Under the pieces are notes generated by a model. That model made no database searches. It was not told the origin of the DNA and saw only the letters and a list, made by a program, of their open reading frames with translations. Shown here one piece after another: positions 56,076 to 64,000 of a stretch of 64,000 nt of DNA. The DNA is from Chloroflexota bacterium (GTDB lineage: Bacteria > Chloroflexota > Anaerolineae > Anaerolineales > Villigracilaceae), in assembly GCA_016195815.1 (NCBI GenBank), contig JACPYX010000003.1, positions 1-64,000 of the forward strand. The letters are read 5' to 3'. Both the position numbers and the translations under genes were made by a program. How positions within the stretch are numbered: the first letter of the stretch is position 1; the number at the start of each line of letters is the position of its first letter.

Positions 56076-58388
56076 ATGCAAAAAACATCCGCGCGAGCCT
56101 GGGACTGGTTGTCGGCCGGCCTGCTCTTCCTCATCATTCAGGTGGCCGCGGCGCGGCTCGTCACCGCCGACTGGACGTCTTATCTTTATTTTGCCGAGAT
56201 CCTGTCCGCCTTCGGAACCGCGCTCGGACTGGCGCTCGGCATCAGCCGCTTTCGACGCGGCGCAGTCATCTGGCTGGCGATCGGCTATTCGCTGATCGTG
56301 CTTCCGTGGCAAATGATCAAAACGATGGATCAGAAATTATCAATTCTGGATCAACTCATCAGTGTGAGCAAGATCCTGTTTGTCTCGCTCGTTCAATTTA
56401 TCCAGCGCCAGCCTGTTAAAGATTCGCTTTTCTTCGTGGCCTTCATCTCGTTTGGATTCTGGCTGCTGGGCCTGAGCGCGGGTTACTGGTTAACGCGGCG
56501 CAATAATCTAATGGCCGCCATCCTCCCGGCCGGGGTTGTAACCCTGTTCATCCAAATTTACGATAATTATCAAACGTACAGTTCGTGGTGGCTGGCAATC
56601 TACCTCGCCTTCGCGCTTTTATTAATCGGACGCGATTACTACCGGCACAACCAGGTTGAATGGACGCGCCAGCGCGTCTCAACCAACGAAGAAGCCTGGC
56701 CAAATATTTTCAGCGGATTGTTTGTCACCGTTGCCGGCATCGTGTTCATCGCCTGGATAATACCGACCTCGCTCTCCGGCTGGCAATCCGCATCCGACGG
56801 ATGGAACCAATTCACCAAACCATTGCGCGACCGATTATCGAACGCGGTCAGTTCGCTTGATTCGCCGTATGCCAACGGCGGCACGAATTTCTATGGCGAG
56901 GCCCTGCCGCTCGGACGCAATGCGGCGCTTGGCGATTCTCCCATCTTCACAGTTAAGGTTATAAGCGAGCCGCAAACCAGATCACGTTATTATTGGCGCG
57001 GACGCGTCTACGATGTTTACAGCAATGGTCAATGGATCACCGCGCCCGCTGCCCGCCTCGACTTTCAGCCGGGCAACAGCGACTTGAAGATTCCCAACGC
57101 TGATAACCGCGCCGGGGCAACCCTGCTATTCACGCTCCAGCTTGCGCGGCAAAGCCTGTTGTACGCGCCCTCACAACCTGTGTGGGTGGATAAACCGGGA
57201 ACGATCTCGGCCACGCCTGTAGATACCGGACTTAACGATCTGTTGTCATGGGATGCGAATCCGGCGCTTGAAACGGGGACCAACTACCAGGTCCGCGCGC
57301 AGGTCGCGAATCCAACCGTCGAGCAGCTGCGCGCCGCCGGAACAGAATATCCAGATTGGGTTAGGAAGCGCTATCTCGGAGTTCCTGACGCTATCAAACC
57401 TGAGATGAAAGCCTTGGCTGAAAAGATCGGTAGTGGTAATGAAACGCCGTACGATAAAGCCTCGGCTATCACAAATTATCTGCGCGCCAACATTCGATAC
57501 GCCACCAGCCTGCCGCCCGCGCCCGAAAGCCGCGATCCGATCTTATGGTTTTTGTTCGAGTATAAAAAAGGCTTTTGCAATTATTATGCCTCCGCTGAAG
57601 TGTTGTTGCTTCGTTCGATTGGAATCCCGGCGCGGCTGGCAGTGGGCTTTGCGCAGGGCACACTTCAAAACGATACCTACACCGTTCGCAAGCGCGACAC
57701 GCACGCCTGGCCCGAAGTGTATTTCCCCGGCATTGGTTGGGTGGAGTTCGAGCCGACCGTCAGCCAGGAGGCGCTGACACGCCCAGCCGCGAGCCAAAAC
57801 AACGCAGGCATCAATCCCGTCCCGCCGCAGCAAAAGGCGCGCGGCGAAGGCGATGAAACGGCAACTGCCAATGGGATCACAGCGGCCCAGCCCAGGCCGG
57901 CGCAATTCGCAAAGACGCCGCTTGGGATCGGTCTGATATTCTTCGTTCCGATTCTGGCCACGGCCCTGATGGCGTTCCTCATTCATCGCTATCGTTTGAT
58001 CGGCAGACTGACCTTATACTTGTTCAAGTCCTGGGAGAATAGCGGACTGACAACCCCTTTGTGGGCCGAGAACTGGCGGCGCTGGAATCATCTCACACCG
58101 CTCGAGCGGGCTTTTGCAAATGTCAATCTCAGCCTGCGCTGGCTGGGCAAACCACAGCCGCTGTACGCCACGCCCGCCGAACGGGCCGCCTTGTTGATCA
58201 AGCTGATGCCGTCCGCCGCGGCGCATATCGAAGCGTTGACGTTCGAACATGAGTCTGCGCTCTTTACGCCGCGCCCCGCCAATTTGTCCCGCGCCCGGCG
58301 CGCAAGTTTCTTTATCCTGCTGCATACCCTCCGCGCCCTGCTCCAGCGAATCGCAAACGTTTTTACCGGCGAAGAAGCCGCAAGGTAA
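56076..58388 (+). CDS. Membrane transglutaminase-like protein
   Basis: The ATG at 56076 is chosen because the upstream TTG forms the -35 box. The 770-residue protein has five or six N-terminal membrane helices, an extracytoplasmic region, a transglutaminase-like cysteine-peptidase domain with its triad in GFCNYYASAEVLLLRSIGIPARL, RDTHAWPEVYF and WVEFEPT, a Pro/Ala-rich linker, another membrane helix (LGIGLIFFVPILATALMAFL) and a C-terminal DUF4129-like segment. Proteins of this layout occur in many bacteria, often beside MoxR ATPase and DUF58 genes, which are absent here. Protein cross-linking or proteolysis outside the membrane is the expected activity. Confidence 0.92.
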   Translation: MQKTSARAWDWLSAGLLFLIIQVAAARLVTADWTSYLYFAEILSAFGTALGLALGISRFRRGAVIWLAIGYSLIVLPWQMIKTMDQKLSILDQLISVSKILFVSLVQFIQRQPVKDSLFFVAFISFGFWLLGLSAGYWLTRRNNLMAAILPAGVVTLFIQIYDNYQTYSSWWLAIYLAFALLLIGRDYYRHNQVEWTRQRVSTNEEAWPNIFSGLFVTVAGIVFIAWIIPTSLSGWQSASDGWNQFTKPLRDRLSNAVSSLDSPYANGGTNFYGEALPLGRNAALGDSPIFTVKVISEPQTRSRYYWRGRVYDVYSNGQWITAPAARLDFQPGNSDLKIPNADNRAGATLLFTLQLARQSLLYAPSQPVWVDKPGTISATPVDTGLNDLLSWDANPALETGTNYQVRAQVANPTVEQLRAAGTEYPDWVRKRYLGVPDAIKPEMKALAEKIGSGNETPYDKASAITNYLRANIRYATSLPPAPESRDPILWFLFEYKKGFCNYYASAEVLLLRSIGIPARLAVGFAQGTLQNDTYTVRKRDTHAWPEVYFPGIGWVEFEPTVSQEALTRPAASQNNAGINPVPPQQKARGEGDETATANGITAAQPRPAQFAKTPLGIGLIFFVPILATALMAFLIHRYRLIGRLTLYLFKSWENSGLTTPLWAENWRRWNHLTPLERAFANVNLSLRWLGKPQPLYATPAERAALLIKLMPSAAAHIEALTFEHESALFTPRPANLSRARRASFFILLHTLRALLQRIANVFTGEEAAR

Positions 58389-58391
58389 GCC

Positions 58392-60107
58392 ATGAGTTCA
58401 GACAAAACCAGACCCACAACCATCCACGATCAAATCCTGGCGCTTGGCCTGCAGGCCGCCAGATTGCGCGACGCCTTGCAGAAAAAGAAGGCGCGTGACC
58501 TGCCGCCCAATACTGTTGAAGACCTGACGAATTTAACGAACACACTCAACAACGTCGGCCTGCAAATTGAATCGTTCGAAGCCGAGCATAGCAAGCTGAT
58601 GGCGCTTGCAGACATCGGACAGGTGGTCAATTCGTCGCTCGAACTCGACGAGGTGCTGAGAATCGTGATGGATAACATCGTGCTCCTGACGCGCGCCGAG
58701 CGCGGCTTCCTGATGCTGCGCGATGAAAGCGGGCAAATGTCCACGCACATGGCGCGCAACTGGGAACAGGAATCCATCAAGTCGAACGAGGCGGCCACCA
58801 GCCGCACCATCGTGCAGCGCGTCATCGAAAGCGGCCAGCCGGTCATCACAACCAACGCGCAGGAAGACCAGCGTTTCAGCGGACAGGAAAGCATCATGAC
58901 GCTTAACCTGCGTTCGATCCTGTGTGTGCCGCTCAAAGTCAAGAATGACCTGATCGGGGTGATCTATGCCGATAATCGCATCCGCGCCGGCATTTTCGCC
59001 GAGACCGAACGCGACCTGCTGGCGGCTTTTGCCAACCAGGCCGCGGTTGCAATCGAGAACGCGCGGCTCTTTTCATCGCTTCGGCACACACTCGCCGAAG
59101 TGACCGAACTCAAGAATTTGATGGACAACGTGTTTTCGTCCATCGCCAGCGGCGTCATCACTGCCGATATCGGCAACCAGATCACACTCGCCAACCGCGC
59201 CGCGCAGTCCATCCTGGGCCGCGCTTCGACGGAGATCGTCGGCCACCAACTGGACGAAGCGCTGGCTTCCGTTTCGAAAGAGCTTCAGCCGCATCTGGCC
59301 GAAGTCCGCCAAACCGACAAACCAATCGTTGATCTCGAGATCAGCCATAAAAGCTCGAACGGCGGCAGCGTGGATTGGCGCTTCAACCTGTCTCCATTAA
59401 AAGATGCGGGACAAAAGACCCAGGGCCTGGCGATTGTGCTGGATGATATGACCGAGCGCAAGAAACTCGAAGCCCAACGCCGACTCCTGGAGCGCATGGT
59501 TTCGCCCGCCATGCTCGACCAGATTGACCCGAACAGTTTGCAGATCGGCGGCAAGAAAGCGGACATCACCATTTTGTTCGCCGACATCCGCGGTTTTACA
59601 TCTTATAGTGAGAGACAATCCCCGGAAAAACTCGTGGCCGTTTTGAATCGCTATCTGGCCGCCGCGGCCGAGGCCGTGCTCGAACATGAAGGCACAGTGG
59701 ATAAGTTCCTTGGCGATGCCATCATGGCCTGGTACAACGCGCCCATCATCCAGCCTGACCACACACTGCGGGCGGTCAAGACCGCCCTCTCCATTCGCAA
59801 TGCAATCGCAAAACTGCACGCCGAACTGCACCAGGAAGCTCACCTCGATTTCGGCGTCGGCATTCATTACGGCGAGGCGGTACTGGGCTGGATCGGCACG
59901 GAGAAACGTCTCGAGTTCACCGCCATCGGCGACAGCATTAATTCGACCAAGAGAATCCAGGAGAACGCCAGCAAGAATCAAATCCTGATCAGCAATGAGG
60001 CCTATGCGCGCGTCGAGAAATGGGTGGATGCAAAACCCTACGCCCCACTGGTGGTCAAAGGCAAGAGCCAGCCGATTGATGTGTTGGAAGTGACGGGATT
60101 GAAATAA
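58392..60107 (+). CDS. Class III adenylate/guanylate cyclase with GAF and PAS domains
   Basis: The 571-residue cytoplasmic protein has an N-terminal coiled coil, a GAF domain (about 65-225, FLMLRDESGQM through LLAAFANQAAVAIENARLF), a PAS domain (about 238-355) and a class III cyclase domain. The two metal-binding aspartates are in FADIRGF and FLGDAIMAW, and the transition-state Asn and Arg in GDSINSTKRIQ. The lysine preceding FLGDA favours ATP, so cAMP is the likely product. It should convert ligand binding by GAF/PAS into cyclic-nucleotide synthesis. AAGG precedes the ATG, three bases after the transglutaminase stop, indicating an operon. Confidence 0.94.
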   Translation: MSSDKTRPTTIHDQILALGLQAARLRDALQKKKARDLPPNTVEDLTNLTNTLNNVGLQIESFEAEHSKLMALADIGQVVNSSLELDEVLRIVMDNIVLLTRAERGFLMLRDESGQMSTHMARNWEQESIKSNEAATSRTIVQRVIESGQPVITTNAQEDQRFSGQESIMTLNLRSILCVPLKVKNDLIGVIYADNRIRAGIFAETERDLLAAFANQAAVAIENARLFSSLRHTLAEVTELKNLMDNVFSSIASGVITADIGNQITLANRAAQSILGRASTEIVGHQLDEALASVSKELQPHLAEVRQTDKPIVDLEISHKSSNGGSVDWRFNLSPLKDAGQKTQGLAIVLDDMTERKKLEAQRRLLERMVSPAMLDQIDPNSLQIGGKKADITILFADIRGFTSYSERQSPEKLVAVLNRYLAAAAEAVLEHEGTVDKFLGDAIMAWYNAPIIQPDHTLRAVKTALSIRNAIAKLHAELHQEAHLDFGVGIHYGEAVLGWIGTEKRLEFTAIGDSINSTKRIQENASKNQILISNEAYARVEKWVDAKPYAPLVVKGKSQPIDVLEVTGLK

Positions 60108-60143
60108 ACAAATCAGTGATTGGTAATAAGTCATTTGTAAATA

Positions 60144-60178
60144 AACTTCCGAGGTGATAATGACTTCGGAAGTTTTTT
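60144..60178 (+). terminator. Intrinsic terminator of the cyclase gene
   Basis: AACTTCCGA (60144-60152) pairs with TCGGAAGTT (60166-60174), followed by TTTTTTG-type sequence. It lies about 37 bases after the cyclase stop. Confidence 0.85.
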
Positions 60179-60188
60179 GTTATTCAGC

Positions 60189-60275
60189 ATGTCATTGTGA
60201 ACGTACTTCGCGAAGCAACCCCCATATCGGCGAGGAGGCTGCTTTGGGCGGGCGAACGCCCCCTTGCAATGACAT
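60189..60275. repeat. Dispersed intergenic palindromic repeat, copy 2
   Basis: ATGTCATTG (60189-60197) and CAATGACAT (60267-60275) are perfect inverted ends of an 87-bp unit with inner GC-rich palindromes such as GGGCGGGCGAACGCCC. The layout matches 45965-46041. Confidence 0.6.
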
Positions 60276-60317
60276 GGATTCAATCTGGTTAATACAAAAC
60301 CCCTGCAAAGCGGAGCC

Positions 60318-60488
60318 TGGATAAACTGTTATCTCAACCCATTCGATCATTTTGTCAAACGAAATCTCAAATGCAAAGGTTGCGTCCACTACTATATGGA
60401 TGACTTTTTATTGTTTTCAAACGATAAACAGGAACTTAATGAATGGCGCACACGAGTCATTTACCGCCTGCGCCATTCTGATCACTGA
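60318..60488 (+). pseudogene. Reverse-transcriptase remnant
   Basis: In the plus frame beginning at 60318 the translation reads WINCYLNPFDHFVKRNL, then KCKGCVHYYMDDFLLFSNDK and QELNEWRTRVIYRLRH before a stop at 60486. YMDD (60393-60404) with its flanks is the catalytic core of bacterial reverse transcriptases (retron, group II or DGR-like, COG3344). The rest of the enzyme is missing on both sides and an extra residue appears before YMDD, so it is a fragment. Its end overlaps the last 32 bases of the peptidase gene on the other strand. The remaining bases of the 60108-60456 gap hold the terminator and repeat listed above. Confidence 0.8.
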
Positions 60489-61572
60489 TCTTCACTACAA
60501 ATTCAGTCAAACATTCCATTCCCCTCCCGACCGGCTCAACATCAATATATTCATGTACAGTATGCGCGCTGCCGCCAGTTGTGATTCCCAAAACAAGGGC
60601 CGGATAGCCGCGGCTCAACGGAATATTCGCATCCGTCGAGCCGGAAGTCAGCGTGGCGTTCAAGCCCTGTTCGCCCAGGCATTCCTGCGCCAATTGAACC
60701 AGCGGGTGATGCGCGGCGATCTCGCCCGCCGGCCGCGAACCAATTACTTCCATTTCAATTTTTACATACCGCCCATTGGCCGATCGAATTATTTTTTCGA
60801 CCTGCCCGATCAACATATTCAACTCGTCTGTGCTTTCGGAGCGCATGTCGAGATCGAAGGCCGCATCTGCGGCCAGCACATTGACTCCCGTCCCGCCTTT
60901 GATGAGTCCAACATTCAATGTCGTGCGCGGATGGGCCGGCAAAGCCAGGGACGTGATGTGAGTCACGAGGCGCGCCGCTTCATGCACCGCCGACGGCTGG
61001 CCGTAATCGGACCACGAATGCCCGCCCGCCGTCCGCACGGTGACGCGGTAACGGCGCACGCCAATCGCGCGGTGATACACATGTCCAAGCGCCATGCCTT
61101 CAAGCACGAGATAAGCTTTCACATCTGCGCCAAAACGCTCCACAACAGCCTTTATGCCGCGCAGGTCGCCTAACCCCTCTTCGCAGGCGCTCGCGGCAAA
61201 CCAAATATCAAAAGGCAATTCGATCCTGCGCGCGCGCAAATTCCAAAGCAAGCCAAACAAAGCCGCAACGCCCAAAGAGTTATCGCCGATGCCCGGCCCA
61301 TAAATGCGGCTCTCTTCGCGCGTGACGTGCAGGCCGGTGTTTTCCGGGAACACCGTGTCCATGTGCGCGCTGACGATCAAAGGCAGTCCCTCCCTTTTTC
61401 CGGGCAAACGCGCGAAGACATTATTCAGGGCATCCATCGAAACGTCTTGCAGATTTTCTTTGATAAAAAGACCGCGCACGAACTCCGCGCGCTGCCCTTC
61501 GTGAAAAGTCGGCGAGGGAACCTGTTGGATTTGAATTGCAAGATCGAGCAAACGATTAATGATTGCGGCCAT
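60457..61572 (-). CDS. M20-family metallopeptidase
   Basis: The 371-residue enzyme is an M20 aminoacylase/carboxypeptidase-type zinc hydrolase. Ligand motifs are SAHMDTVF (first His/Asp), GPGIGDNSLGVAAL (bridging Asp), ACEEGLGDL (catalytic Glu and ligand), a later Asp region and the C-terminal His in GGSAHTVHEYIDV. The central lid domain (TVRTAGGHSWSDYGQPSAVHEA) is typical and contains the conserved substrate-binding His. The substrate, a peptide or acylated amino acid, is unknown. There is no signal peptide, so it is cytoplasmic. No Shine-Dalgarno precedes the ATG. The C-terminal codons overlap the reverse-transcriptase remnant, so the original end may have been altered by that insertion. 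Confidence 0.93.
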   Translation of the reverse strand: MAAIINRLLDLAIQIQQVPSPTFHEGQRAEFVRGLFIKENLQDVSMDALNNVFARLPGKREGLPLIVSAHMDTVFPENTGLHVTREESRIYGPGIGDNSLGVAALFGLLWNLRARRIELPFDIWFAASACEEGLGDLRGIKAVVERFGADVKAYLVLEGMALGHVYHRAIGVRRYRVTVRTAGGHSWSDYGQPSAVHEAARLVTHITSLALPAHPRTTLNVGLIKGGTGVNVLAADAAFDLDMRSESTDELNMLIGQVEKIIRSANGRYVKIEMEVIGSRPAGEIAAHHPLVQLAQECLGEQGLNATLTSGSTDANIPLSRGYPALVLGITTGGSAHTVHEYIDVEPVGRGMECLTEFVVKISDQNGAGGK

Positions 61573-61582
61573 AGCTTTACGA

Positions 61583-61606
61583 ATTACGTAATACGTATTA
61601 CGTAAT
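61583..61606. repeat. Perfect 24-bp AT-rich palindrome between two genes
   Basis: The 33-bp spacer between the peptidase and PfkB genes contains a perfect 24-bp palindrome built of TTACGTAA and TACGTA units, reaching into the PfkB stop codon. It has no T-run and no nearby promoter. It could be a protein-binding site or a miniature repeat. Confidence 0.75.
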
Positions 61607-62610
61607 CACATCTCTCTCACCAATTCTTTCAACGCCAGCAGCCTCGCCTCGGCCAGCCCCGGCATCACATCCAGCGGATAGAATGCGCCGCTGCCTTCGA
61701 CCTTCAACGATGCGGACACATTTCCATACAAGGCGGCCCGCAAAGGGTCATACGTCTTTCTATAGCCTGCTAAAAATCCACCGCAAAACGCGTCGCCCGC
61801 GCCGGTTGGGTCGGCCATGCGCGACGGATAGGCAGGTACTTCCCATTTGCGTTTGCCGGGCACGTCGTAAACCAATTGTCCAAGCCCGCCGCGTTTGACG
61901 ACCACCATCTCACATCCATACGCGCCGAGCGCGGCGGCCATTTCCCACAGGTCGTTCGTCTCGCCCCAAAAGAGTCCGCGCAGTTCCTCCTCAGACGGCA
62001 AAAAAGCCGTCAGCCCTGATACGATCACGCGCAGGTCGCGAAAAAAGTTTGGGGCCATGTAACCCGGCGAAGGGTCGAGGGTCAGCGTGGTGACTGATCT
62101 GCCTTTGAATGCGGTAAAAAGCTGGTTGTGACTCACAAAATCCATCGGACATAAATGGACGGCCTGCGCCTCGCGGTAATCAGCCGGGATTTCGATGGGA
62201 AGCGGCGCGAGCGCATCGGGCTTCAACGCGTCTTTCCGGGCTTCGGGCGGACTCTGATACCCAAGCAGGCTCTTCGGGAAGGCGAGTGCGCGCCGCGCAA
62301 ACTGAGAGACCACCGCGCCGCGCGTGATCTCGAATTTTTCGTTATAAGCGATGAACGAGCGCAGATCCAAACTTTGGGGCAAAATCCTGACGCCGCTGAT
62401 ATCCACCCCGCGCGCTGCGATCTCTTTCAGCCAATGCCGAGGATAATCCTCCCCGACGCGCGCCAGCAAACCAATTTCCTGGTCCCAGACATTTAATCCG
62501 CCGGCCGCATAAAGCGCGCTTCCGCCGGCTGCATCGAGCAGGGGTGAACCAACGGGAGGCAGGATGAATTCGCGCGTAATGCGTCCGGCAATGATGAAGG
62601 TTGGCTGCAT
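61606..62610 (-). CDS. PfkB-family carbohydrate kinase
   Basis: The 334-residue protein is a ribokinase/PfkB-type sugar or nucleoside kinase. The second family signature with the catalytic Asp is clear (DPTGAGDAFCGGFLAGYRKTYDPL), and the N-terminal region has the glycine pair of the substrate site in GGSALYAAGGLNVWDQEIGLLARVGEDYP. The phosphate donor site precedes it (VVKRGGLGQLVYD). The substrate cannot be told; an inositol or sugar kinase is possible given the inositol-phosphate synthase nearby, but this is speculation. No Shine-Dalgarno is seen. The genes on each side are on the same strand with short spacers. Confidence 0.9.
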   Translation of the reverse strand: MQPTFIIAGRITREFILPPVGSPLLDAAGGSALYAAGGLNVWDQEIGLLARVGEDYPRHWLKEIAARGVDISGVRILPQSLDLRSFIAYNEKFEITRGAVVSQFARRALAFPKSLLGYQSPPEARKDALKPDALAPLPIEIPADYREAQAVHLCPMDFVSHNQLFTAFKGRSVTTLTLDPSPGYMAPNFFRDLRVIVSGLTAFLPSEEELRGLFWGETNDLWEMAAALGAYGCEMVVVKRGGLGQLVYDVPGKRKWEVPAYPSRMADPTGAGDAFCGGFLAGYRKTYDPLRAALYGNVSASLKVEGSGAFYPLDVMPGLAEARLLALKELVREM

Positions 62611-62624
62611 AATAATGCTGCAAG

Positions 62625-63881
62625 TTACGGCATGAAGACGCGCGAGCCGGCTTCAGCCTGGGCCGGGTTGATCGGCAAAAGGAAAGAGAAGTTACTGCCC
62701 TTGCCCTCCACGCTTTCAGCCCAAATGCGTCCGCCGTGCATTTCGATCATGACTTTTGCGACAGAAAGTCCCAGGCCCATGCCGGCATGGCGGCGCGTGA
62801 GATGTGACTCGACCTGGAAGAACCGCTCAAAGATGCGCGGCAGGTCTTTGTTTGGGATGCCGATGCCATCATCGGCCACCGAAACTTTAATGTAGCCCGG
62901 AACCGCCTGGCCGGTCACAAAAACATGCCCACCCTCATCGGTGAACATGATCGAATTCTTGACGAGGTTGCTGAGTGCGATGGAGATTTTACTGCCGTCC
63001 GCTTCCGCGAATAGATCGTCGCGGCCTAATTCGGCTTTCAATGTAATATTCCGCCTGGATGCCATATCTGCAAAAGAGTCAACGACCTCTTCGATAATGC
63101 GCGCTACAGAGATGGCGCGCTGGTGGATGCGCGCCGCGCCGGTCTGATAGTTATCCACACTGGAGAGGCTTTCGATGATCTCTTTGAGTTTGGATGCGTT
63201 CTTGATAATGACATCCAATTGCTCGCGATGTTCCTCGCCCAGCAATTCGCGCAGGAAGGTTGCGTGGCCGAGGATGAGTCCCAGCGGCGTGCGGAGTTCG
63301 TGTGAGGTGATGGCGATGAAGCCGCTCTTGAGACGGTCGAGTTCGGATAGTTCGGAAAAGCTGGCCTGGATGCGGCGCTGAAGATTGGCGTTCTGAACCG
63401 CCAGTGCGGCAGCCGCGGCCAACGTCTCTAGAATTGTGATGTCTTCCTCGGTATAATGGGCGCTGGCTTTGTTGACCGCTTCCAGCACGCCCAGGGGTTT
63501 TCCGCTGACCAGCAATGGAACAGCCAGCAGGGAATGAGTTTCAAAGGCCGCAGCAAAATCCACGGCGCTGAAATGACGGGAGTCCGCTTTGGGGTCGGAG
63601 ACTTGAAGTGGTTTGATGTTACGATACGCCCAGCCTGCCGCGCTTGCGTCCACAGGCACCTGCATCCCACGCAAAGATTCCTGATGAGTCCAGGGCGCGG
63701 CCAAAAAGCGAAGCGTTCCGCTCAATTCGTCGAATTCCAAAATGGAAGCCGCTTCGCTATCGGTCAGTTCGATGGCCGCCGAGATGACGGCCTGCAAAAA
63801 CGGCTCAAGCTCAGGAATTGCGCCCAAGCCGCGCAACACCTCCGTCAGGCGTTCAAAACGAAGCAGTCGTTCGTTGGACAT
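62625..63881 (-). CDS. Soluble GAF-domain sensor histidine kinase
   Basis: The start is taken at the ATG 63879-63881 (MSNERLLRFERLTEVLRGL); the longer frame upstream would cross the divergent promoter region and the inositol synthase start. The 418-residue kinase has a GAF domain (about 20-170, ILEFDELSGTLRFLAAPW through LAAAAALAVQNANLQ), a HisKA domain with the phosphoacceptor in IAITSHELRTPLGLILGH and an HATPase domain with NSIMFTD, DDGIGIP and GMGLGLSVAK. It has no membrane helix and no cognate regulator nearby. TATAAT (63892-63897) ends ten bases before the ATG, with no Shine-Dalgarno, so the leader would be very short. Confidence 0.92.
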   Translation of the reverse strand: MSNERLLRFERLTEVLRGLGAIPELEPFLQAVISAAIELTDSEAASILEFDELSGTLRFLAAPWTHQESLRGMQVPVDASAAGWAYRNIKPLQVSDPKADSRHFSAVDFAAAFETHSLLAVPLLVSGKPLGVLEAVNKASAHYTEEDITILETLAAAAALAVQNANLQRRIQASFSELSELDRLKSGFIAITSHELRTPLGLILGHATFLRELLGEEHREQLDVIIKNASKLKEIIESLSSVDNYQTGAARIHQRAISVARIIEEVVDSFADMASRRNITLKAELGRDDLFAEADGSKISIALSNLVKNSIMFTDEGGHVFVTGQAVPGYIKVSVADDGIGIPNKDLPRIFERFFQVESHLTRRHAGMGLGLSVAKVMIEMHGGRIWAESVEGKGSNFSFLLPINPAQAEAGSRVFMP

Positions 63882-63891
63882 AAGTAATAAA

Positions 63892-63897
63892 ATTATA
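63892..63897 (-). promoter_or_regulatory. -10 box of the GAF histidine kinase gene
   Basis: A perfect TATAAT on the minus strand ends ten bases before the start codon at 63881. The 40-bp gap to the divergent gene must also hold that gene's ribosome site. Confidence 0.5.
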
Positions 63898-63921
63898 ACC
63901 GGTAAGAAGGAGACAAAACAA

Positions 63922-64000
63922 ATGACAAAAAAGAAAGTACGCGTCGCGATCATCGGCGTGGGCAACTGCGCTTCGTCGCTGGTGCAGGGCGTTCAATTCT
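63922..64000 (+). CDS. Inositol-3-phosphate synthase, N-terminus (cut by window edge)
   Basis: The first 26 codons read MTKKKVRVAIIGVGNCASSL then VQGVQF. This is the NAD-binding start of the inositol-3-phosphate synthase (Ino1) family, in which GVGNCASSL is characteristic of the short bacterial and archaeal type. The enzyme converts glucose 6-phosphate to inositol 3-phosphate. AAGGAG precedes the ATG by about eight bases. The rest is outside the window. Confidence 0.85.
   Translation, partial: MTKKKVRVAIIGVGNCASSLVQGVQF

Noticed and set aside
60352-61173. Long plus-strand open frame opposite the M20 peptidase
   Set aside because: It is the antisense shadow of a well-conserved peptidase; only the first part (in a different frame) carries the reverse-transcriptase remnant.

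Overview
The window looks like chromosome of a Chloroflexota bacterium, most likely class Anaerolineae. This is an inference from protein style (very large multi-GAF histidine kinases, Thr/Pro-rich linkers behind membrane anchors, a Ser/Thr kinase carrying a PD40 propeller, a DUF389 protein), not from a database comparison. The core genome is moderately GC-rich; an AT-richer insertion lies at about 26.8-32.7 kb.

Layout. 0-2 kb: 5' end of an IS5-type transposase, an EamA transporter and a short-chain dehydrogenase. 2.2-3.7 kb: promoter, SAM-I riboswitch, attenuator and metK. 3.8-7.9 kb (minus): a lipoprotein, a small acidic protein and a NACHT-FGE STAND ATPase, a candidate conflict or signalling module. 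8.2-16.6 kb (minus): FIST sensor, 1326-residue PDZ/GAF histidine kinase, gyrB, membrane protein. 16.7-18.7 kb: membrane protein, JAMM protease, plsY. 18.7-26.7 kb: MBL hydrolase, a receiver-Roadblock protein ending in a degenerate IS200-type transposase domain, polA and a TPR protein.

26.8-32.7 kb: an integrative mobilizable-type element of about 5.9 kb in a tRNA-Lys(CTT) gene, bounded by 45-bp direct repeats. It holds a PD-(D/E)xK nuclease plus Dam-like methylase (probable restriction-modification pair), an unknown protein, a Rep_trans relaxase or initiator preceded by an ICEBs1-like oriT palindrome, an AlpA-type excisionase and a tyrosine integrase. Arrays of an 11-bp repeat near both ends look like integrase arm sites.

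32.8-36.1 kb: HAD protein, DUF389 protein, phosphohexomutase. 36.2-41.9 kb (minus): a complete rRNA operon (16S, tRNA-Ile, tRNA-Ala, 23S, 5S) with a near-consensus promoter and processing stems. 41.9-48 kb (minus): recR, ybaB, dnaX, a lamin-tail protein, prmA, an MFS transporter and a ChrB-like protein. 47.8-52.7 kb (minus): hrcA-grpE-dnaK-dnaJ under a CIRCE operator. 52.8-64 kb: Ser/Thr kinase, PAP2 phosphatase, transglutaminase, class III cyclase, a reverse-transcriptase remnant, M20 peptidase, PfkB kinase, GAF histidine kinase and the start of inositol-3-phosphate synthase.

Recurring theme: at least eight genes have a -10 box ending only 6-10 nt before the start codon and no Shine-Dalgarno, suggesting common leaderless or near-leaderless transcription.
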